From the NCBI GenBank assembly GCA_022749755.1, contig CM040443.1, forward strand, positions 3,759,191 through 3,823,190: a DNA stretch of 64,000 bases, in the 5' to 3' direction. Made by a program: the position numbers and the translations under genes. A model generated the notes under the pieces. The model saw only the letters and a program-made list of their open reading frames with translations, made no database searches and was not told where the DNA came from. Below are positions 61,560 to 64,000 of this stretch, piece after piece. Numbering within the stretch: position 1 is the first letter of the stretch; the number at the start of each line of letters is the position of its first letter. Source of the stretch: Azadirachta indica (lineage: Eukaryota > Streptophyta > Magnoliopsida > Sapindales > Meliaceae).

Positions 61560-61990
61560 CAATATACATACATTCATATTCATGTTTTCATAAAATGGAC
61601 TTTGGGCTTTGAAGTATGAGAAAAAGCCGGATCTTGAATGTGACTTATTGGACTCACATTTCTTTTTCTTTTTCTTTTTCTTTTTCTTTTTTTTTTTAAA
61701 ATAAAAGGTGTATTTTGAAGTCGTTATCAAATCAAAAGATGGAGCGACTTGCTTTTGAAATTTCTTCTCTAAATCTTTCTCCAGTTGAACACCCAAAGCC
61801 TGAGAATATTAATATTATTTGAATACAAATTAAATTTAGAGTTTACCAAGTCATGCACACAAATTCCTTTCTTGACTAGGCAGTCTTCCAATCCACGTCA
61901 TCGACTTTTCCAAGTCTTTTCCATTTTTCTTCTTGGACCATCCTTCAACCATTTCTGTATGGCCTTATACTTTACTTATTTGCGGTTAAC
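61560..61990. repeat. Distal block of the segmental duplication, copy B
   Basis: Partner of 51480-51860. It differs by an inserted or expanded TTTTTC repeat (61659-61697), which is absent from copy A. Confidence 0.85.
61659..61697. repeat. TTTTTC hexanucleotide repeat ending in a T run
   Basis: About five TTTTTC units then eleven T, present only in copy B of the duplicated block. Confidence 0.85.
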
Positions 61991-62006
61991 CTTCCACAAC
62001 AATCAA

Positions 62007-62009
<3 letters not shown>

Positions 62010-62044
<35 letters not shown>
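62010..62044. repeat. TA microsatellite
   Basis: About seventeen TA units just past the end of the duplicated block. Confidence 0.9.
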
Positions 62045-62047
<3 letters not shown>

Positions 62048-63262
62048 GAATGGCGAGTCCGATGAAAGTCCATTTCAAATGAGGTAAAATTGAAGTGATC
62101 TAATAAAAAATAGAACAAAGAATGGTGAGAAATTAATTTTCATATTATTAATAGAAAGGGAAACAGTTTAATACTCCCTACCTTATTATTGTTCCATTCC
62201 CCAATTATATATAATAATATATTATTTTTTTCAAATAAAATATATATACGTGAATTATATTTAATTAAAAAATTTTATAATTCATAATTTTTTTATACTA
62301 TCAAGTATGAAATTTATATTTTTAATATAATCATTACATATGAATAACATTATAATATATTAATGACATTTTTAGTTAATATTAGTATAAATAAATACGA
62401 AAAAAAGAAAAAATAAATGGGGATGGGAAATTCATTTCTTATATAGAAATTCTCTACCCTTGCACTATTAAATTTTATTGGAAAATGGGATGGAAAATGG
62501 GGATCAAAATTTAAACGAGCTGGGGAACATGATTGGCCCCCCACACGCACCCCACCCATTATCATCCCTAACACACACACACGCATATATATATATATAT
62601 ATGTATATGCACGGGATAGATCACAGCCCATATTTTTATACAAATTCTAATGCACGGGATGAATGATATATCTAATGTATTATTAAGATATGGACCTATT
62701 AACTAAATTAGAATCCTAGTTATAATATATTTTATATGATGCTGTATTTAAAAAATGTATTTAATATCGAGATGGTCCGACTTTGAAACTACAACTATTA
62801 TAAGATATAACACAAGATATTATATATTAGAGAAAAAAGTAAGCGAGTTGCACTAAAAATTAAGATTTACTAAACATATTTTCAATTTTATTTATTTCAA
62901 ATTATAGATTGAAGATAACAATATCAAACATATCTTAAGTAATTTTCGAAAATTTTCAATACCAAGTAATATTACTCACTCAAAATTTGTAGCAACATTC
63001 TTGGCATTGAGTGATAAATATTATAACCTTCTATAATTGCAAAATTGTGTGAATTAAACACATTTGTCCAAGTTATTGGACTTGCAACCTTAAAACAAGC
63101 CGGCTGGACGGTTTTACCAAATTCCTTGTTTAGCATGAAAACAAAATATCCTTCTCTCTTTGTACATTTCACATTGAACGAAGGCAATATTATTATAATA
63201 CAGGGCGTTGATAACATAAATGTTTGATCATCTCTTTAAGCATACTGAAAATACTATATGTA
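62045..63262. other. Intergenic DNA upstream of b561 copy C
   Basis: No gene supported. Overlapping short frames at 62970-63227 on both strands are somewhat less AT-rich and could be a fragment of an unrecognised element. Confidence 0.5.
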
Positions 63263-63270
63263 TATATAAA
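63263..63270 (+). promoter_or_regulatory. Possible TATA box of b561 copy C
   Basis: TATATAAA lies 81 bases before the ATG, at a spacing similar to copies A and B. Confidence 0.45.
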
Positions 63271-63343
63271 CTAAAATTTAATACTAAACTCCAAGTTTCA
63301 TTGTCTTCATCAACAGATTAAACCTGCAACAGAAGTTGTTTCC

Positions 63344-63966
63344 ATGGCGCCCAGAAGGCGTAGCTACCAACTTTCTGCAACTCCAGTGACGATATTTGCA
63401 CATTTGTTAGTGATAGCAGTGACTACTCTTGTGCTTGTATGGCTTCTGGACAAAAGGGAAGGTCTTGCTTTCAAATCTGATAATAAATTGAAGATTTTCA
63501 ATGTGAGTAATTAAATCAACTCTTGCTTGCATATTTGAATCTATTTTCTGTTCTGTTTGTGTTCTAATCTCTAACTTTCTTTTTCTTAATTTTCTTCATT
63601 TGCAGGTGCATCCATTGCTGATGATAATTGGATTTGTATTAATTGGAGGAGAAGGTAAGCTAAAGGTATTAATTATTATATAGTTTTATATTGAGAGTAT
63701 GCATGTCAATTTGTACATTATATATATAATCCTGCTGTTCTAATGAATGAATATTGTATGATGCAGCTATCATGGCTTACAAGACAATTCCCGGAACAAG
63801 AAGAGCACAAAGGGCAACTCATTTCATATTGCATTTGATAGCTCTTGCATCTGGAATTTTGGGAGTTTATGTAGCTTTCAAGTTTCATCATGAAGCTGGA
63901 ATTCCTAAGATGTATACTTTACATTCTTGGCTTGGCATGATTACCATCTGCTTATATGGGTTGCAG
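63344..63966 (+). CDS. Cytochrome b561 paralogue, copy C (runs off the window)
   Basis: Three exons are visible, 63344-63502, 63606-63654 and 63767-63966, encoding the first 136 residues. The donor after 63966 is GTAACT and the last exon lies beyond the window. Phases and exon lengths 2 and 3 (49 and 200 bp) are identical to copies A and B. It begins MAPRRRSYQLSATPVTIFAH and has VHPLLMIIGF, the ascorbate-loop motif AYKTIPGTRRAQRATHFILH and LHSWLG, so three heme-ligand histidines are present. Its protein is much more diverged from A and B than they are from each other, so it represents an older duplication. Whether the fourth histidine exists cannot be seen. Confidence 0.9.
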
Positions 63967-64000
63967 GTAACTCATACATTATTTTATCTACAAATTCACA

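Noticed and set aside
62972..63227. Overlapping frames on both strands before b561 copy C
   Set aside because: No recognised motif on either strand; recorded only as possible element debris.
1..64000. CRISPR arrays, bacterial operons, riboswitches, rRNA genes
   Set aside because: Nothing of the kind is visible; the window is plant nuclear DNA by its introns, gene families and transposons.

Overview
The window looks like nuclear DNA of a dicot plant. It has spliced genes with GT-AG (and two GC-AG) introns, very AT-rich intergenic DNA and many plant transposon relics. No gene is typical of an organelle, virus or bacterium. The species cannot be read from the sequence; gene content and order suggest a rosid or related eudicot, which is an inference. 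The (-) and (+) gene models below were built by hand from open frames and splice sites, and all phases close exactly.

Layout: (1) 2291-7817 (-), an eight-exon ALKBH10-type AlkB-like protein with a proline-rich tail and an apparently altered metal site. (2) 8.1-20.1 kb, gene-poor DNA ending in a decayed hAT transposon (16624-20101) with recognisable ends and target duplication. (3) 21024-26141 (+), the eight-exon plastid anthranilate synthase beta (glutaminase) subunit of tryptophan biosynthesis. (4) A SINE at 28446-28589 with a perfect 16-bp target duplication. (5) 29386-31604 (-), a four-exon group III xyloglucan endotransglucosylase/hydrolase of the XTH27/28 type. (6) A 14-kb gene-free stretch with three less AT-rich islands carrying ACGT/G-box cores and a Mutator-like MITE. 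(7) 44.9-64 kb, a cytochrome b561 (ascorbate ferrireductase) cluster: copy A (46445-47392) appears intact, copy B (57039-57990) has lost a splice acceptor and one heme-ligand histidine, and copy C starts at 63344 and runs off the window. A and B lie in a large, diverged segmental tandem duplication, with an extra copy of the downstream flank between them. A small ubiquitin-like gene with a broken second domain sits at 59.8-60.3 kb (-).

The genes do not form a pathway or operon. The common theme is neighbourhood: as I recall the Arabidopsis map, the ALKBH10-like, XTH28 and cytochrome b561 types are neighbours on chromosome 1 (At1g14710-At1g14720-At1g14730), so this looks like a conserved block expanded by insertion and by local duplication of the b561 gene. 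I found no clearly new molecular system. The best leads are the decaying b561 copy, the altered AlkB metal site with its two GC-AG introns, and the SINE/MITE insertions.
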